Assembly (NCBI GenBank): GCA_013036095.1
Contig: JAAXCW010000010.1
Coordinates: forward strand, 1-64,000
Direction: 5' to 3'
Source: Vulcanimicrobiota bacterium
GTDB taxonomy: Bacteria > Vulcanimicrobiota > Vulcanimicrobiia > Vulcanimicrobiales > Vulcanimicrobiaceae
Length of the DNA stretch: 64,000 nt
Shown here one piece after another: positions 62,979 to 64,000 of this stretch. A program made the translations under genes and the position numbers. Position 1 is the first letter of the stretch; each line of letters starts with the position of its first letter. A model generated the notes under the pieces. It was not told where the DNA came from. It ran no database searches and saw only the letters and a list, made by a program, of their open reading frames with translations.

Positions 62979-63636
62979 GCACGGTCAGCAGAATGCCTGG
63001 AAGTTTACGCTGCTCCTCGAGCTTCAAACGGATGCGCCGGACGTGCACGTCGACAGTGCGTTCGTCCCCTTCAAAATCGAAACCCCAGATTTTTTCGAGC
63101 AGCATTTGGCGGGACATCGCCATGCCGGCATTGCTCGCTAATTCTAGCAGCAGCGAGAACTCGCGAGGCTTCATTCTGATGCAGGCTCCATCGACGCGCA
63201 CCTCGCGCGCGACCTCGTCGATCTCGAGCCGCCCGAATTTCAGGATCGCGGGGTGGTCCTGGTAGGCTTTGCCGATGCGCCGCGCGAGCGTTTTTACGCG
63301 CGCAATCAGCTCGCGCGGTGAGAACGGTTTGGCGACGTAATCGTCGGCCCCTAATTCCAAGCCGACGATGCGGTCGACTTCGTCGGCCCGCGCTGTCAGC
63401 ATCACGATCGGCAGTTCACGCTTCTCGCGGCGCAGCGTGCGCGCAACCTCGAATCCGTCGATCGCCGGTAGGCCTACGTCCAAAATCAGCATATCCGCCC
63501 AGTTGCGGGCCATGCGTAGCGCCACGTTACCGTCGCCTGCGATGCAAACGTCGAGCCCTTCCCGCTGTAAGTGATGCTTCACCAGATCCGCGATACTCGC
63601 GTCGTCCTCGGCAATCAGCACGCGGAGCACCGGCAT
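62947..63636 (-). CDS. OmpR/PhoB-family response regulator
   Basis: A 229-residue regulator. The receiver has VLIAEDDASIADLV (acidic pocket), MLILDVGLPAIDGFEV (phospho-Asp) and LGADDYVAKPFSPRELIARV (Lys). The C-terminal winged helix has VRVDGACIRMKPREFSLLLE, WGFDFEGDERTVDVHVRRIR and LTVHGFGYKFACR. It pairs with the histidine kinase downstream. Target genes are not known. Confidence 0.94.
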   Translation of the reverse strand: MPVLRVLIAEDDASIADLVKHHLQREGLDVCIAGDGNVALRMARNWADMLILDVGLPAIDGFEVARTLRREKRELPIVMLTARADEVDRIVGLELGADDYVAKPFSPRELIARVKTLARRIGKAYQDHPAILKFGRLEIDEVAREVRVDGACIRMKPREFSLLLELASNAGMAMSRQMLLEKIWGFDFEGDERTVDVHVRRIRLKLEEQRKLPGILLTVHGFGYKFACR

Positions 63637-63694
63637 GCCAAGTCGTGTGCCCGCACTTAAGAGGCTTGCGCCACCTCGGCCTGTCCTGAGCTAT

Positions 63695-63718
63695 GTCATC
63701 CTAAGCTTGTCGAAGGGC
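63695..63718. repeat. Dispersed repeat copy at recX 3' end
   Basis: Read on the minus strand it is GCCCTTCGACAAGCTTAGGA then TGAC, 21 of 24 bases identical to the copy at 56856-56879. It encodes the last residues (LRPSTSLG) and the stop of the recX-like gene. Confidence 0.75.
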
Positions 63719-64000
63719 GAAGGGCAAAGGGTCCGAACTCCGCAGCGTGCTCGCGTAGCCTCCGGTAGACGAGCGGCGCCGGAAATCCCAGCCGCTCGAG
63801 CGCGCGCGCGGCCGACGGATAACTCAACTCAGTTTTCGTGCGGAAGAGTTTATCGAGTGCCCTTCGCAAGCGCGTCTCTTCGCCCGCCGAGGCCGCCTGC
63901 ACGGCGTGCCAGGCAGCCGCGCGATCGATGCCTTTGCGTACGAGTTCCCCGACAAGCCGCACGTCGCCGACGGCCTTCTGCTTCCCCTCGACATAGAGTT
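63696..64000 (-). CDS. recX: RecX-family protein, partial (N-terminus beyond window)
   Basis: The frame is open to the right edge, reading [20 protein letters not shown] and then [40 protein letters not shown]. The three-helix RecX repeats are visible. RecX limits RecA filament growth. The last residues ([10 protein letters not shown]) come from a dispersed repeat and are not family sequence. Confidence 0.65.
   Translation of the reverse strand, partial: LYVEGKQKAVGDVRLVGELVRKGIDRAAAWHAVQAASAGEETRLRRALDKLFRTKTELSYPSAARALERLGFPAPLVYRRLREHAAEFGPFALRPSTSLG

Overview
The window is about 60% G+C and densely packed with protein genes. It encodes an outer-membrane TonB-dependent receptor, a second predicted outer-membrane barrel, lipoproteins, GatCAB, MutS2, Hsp33 and an ImuA/ImuB/DnaE2 mutasome. 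The operator in front of the mutasome has the CGAAC-N4-GTTCG form typical of Gram-positive-type LexA. This combination suggests a diderm bacterium outside the Proteobacteria. An Eremiobacterota (WPS-2)-like lineage is my best guess, from gene style only and with low confidence. I saw no CRISPR array, insertion sequence, prophage or rRNA. One tRNA (Pro, GGG) is present.

Layout. 1-8.4 kb (minus): a lipoprotein running off the left edge, a TonB-dependent receptor, and rpoB standing alone with neither rplL upstream nor rpoC downstream. 8.4-18.8 kb: a degenerate RsbW-like protein, a secreted protein, a glutathionyl-hydroquinone reductase-like enzyme, two paralogous PDZ/membrane/GAF receptors, a multicopper oxidase fused to a ZIP metal transporter, an MFS exporter and a threonine aldolase. 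18.8-25.4 kb: three glycosyltransferases, Nudix, GNAT, DUF3465, polysaccharide deacetylase, RNase H, tRNA-Pro and HU. 25.5-35.4 kb: aroQ and hslO (divergent), then a long minus-strand operon reading small membrane protein, rlmD-like, gatC, gatA, gatB, mutS2, tyrS, zinc ribbon. 35.4-37.9 kb (plus): a ModA/WtpA-like binding protein, a TonB-like protein and a Clp_N-VOC fusion. 37.9-43.8 kb (minus): an SOS mutasome operon imuA-imuB-[GIY-YIG nuclease]-dnaE2 with a LexA box inside its promoter. 43.8-47.5 kb (plus): hyuA/hyuB. 47.4-53.8 kb (minus): blaI, a BlaR1-like peptidase with a pentapeptide-repeat sensor, a secreted pentapeptide-repeat protein and a DUF5916 barrel, with a strong promoter and a BlaI-type operator. 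53.9-64 kb: a Vgb-like lipoprotein, then a minus-strand series reading recX (partial), response regulator, histidine kinase, small nuclease-like protein, hpt, GH125 mannosidase, purA, fliJ-like, trpE/pabB, trpG/pabA, and, behind its own attenuator, DAHP synthase and a fliO-like gene.

The most notable points are: (1) a Tyr/Trp leader-peptide attenuator in front of DAHP synthase, apparently on a leaderless transcript; (2) a GIY-YIG protein built into an SOS mutasome operon; (3) a BlaI/BlaR1 pair whose sensor is a pentapeptide-repeat domain resembling the secreted protein encoded next to it; (4) several genes (purA, threonine aldolase, fliJ-like, mutS2) whose conserved N-termini are open in frame but have no ATG, GTG or TTG, apparently starting at ATC or ATT or at an unidentified codon; (5) unusual fusions (multicopper oxidase-ZIP, Clp_N-VOC).
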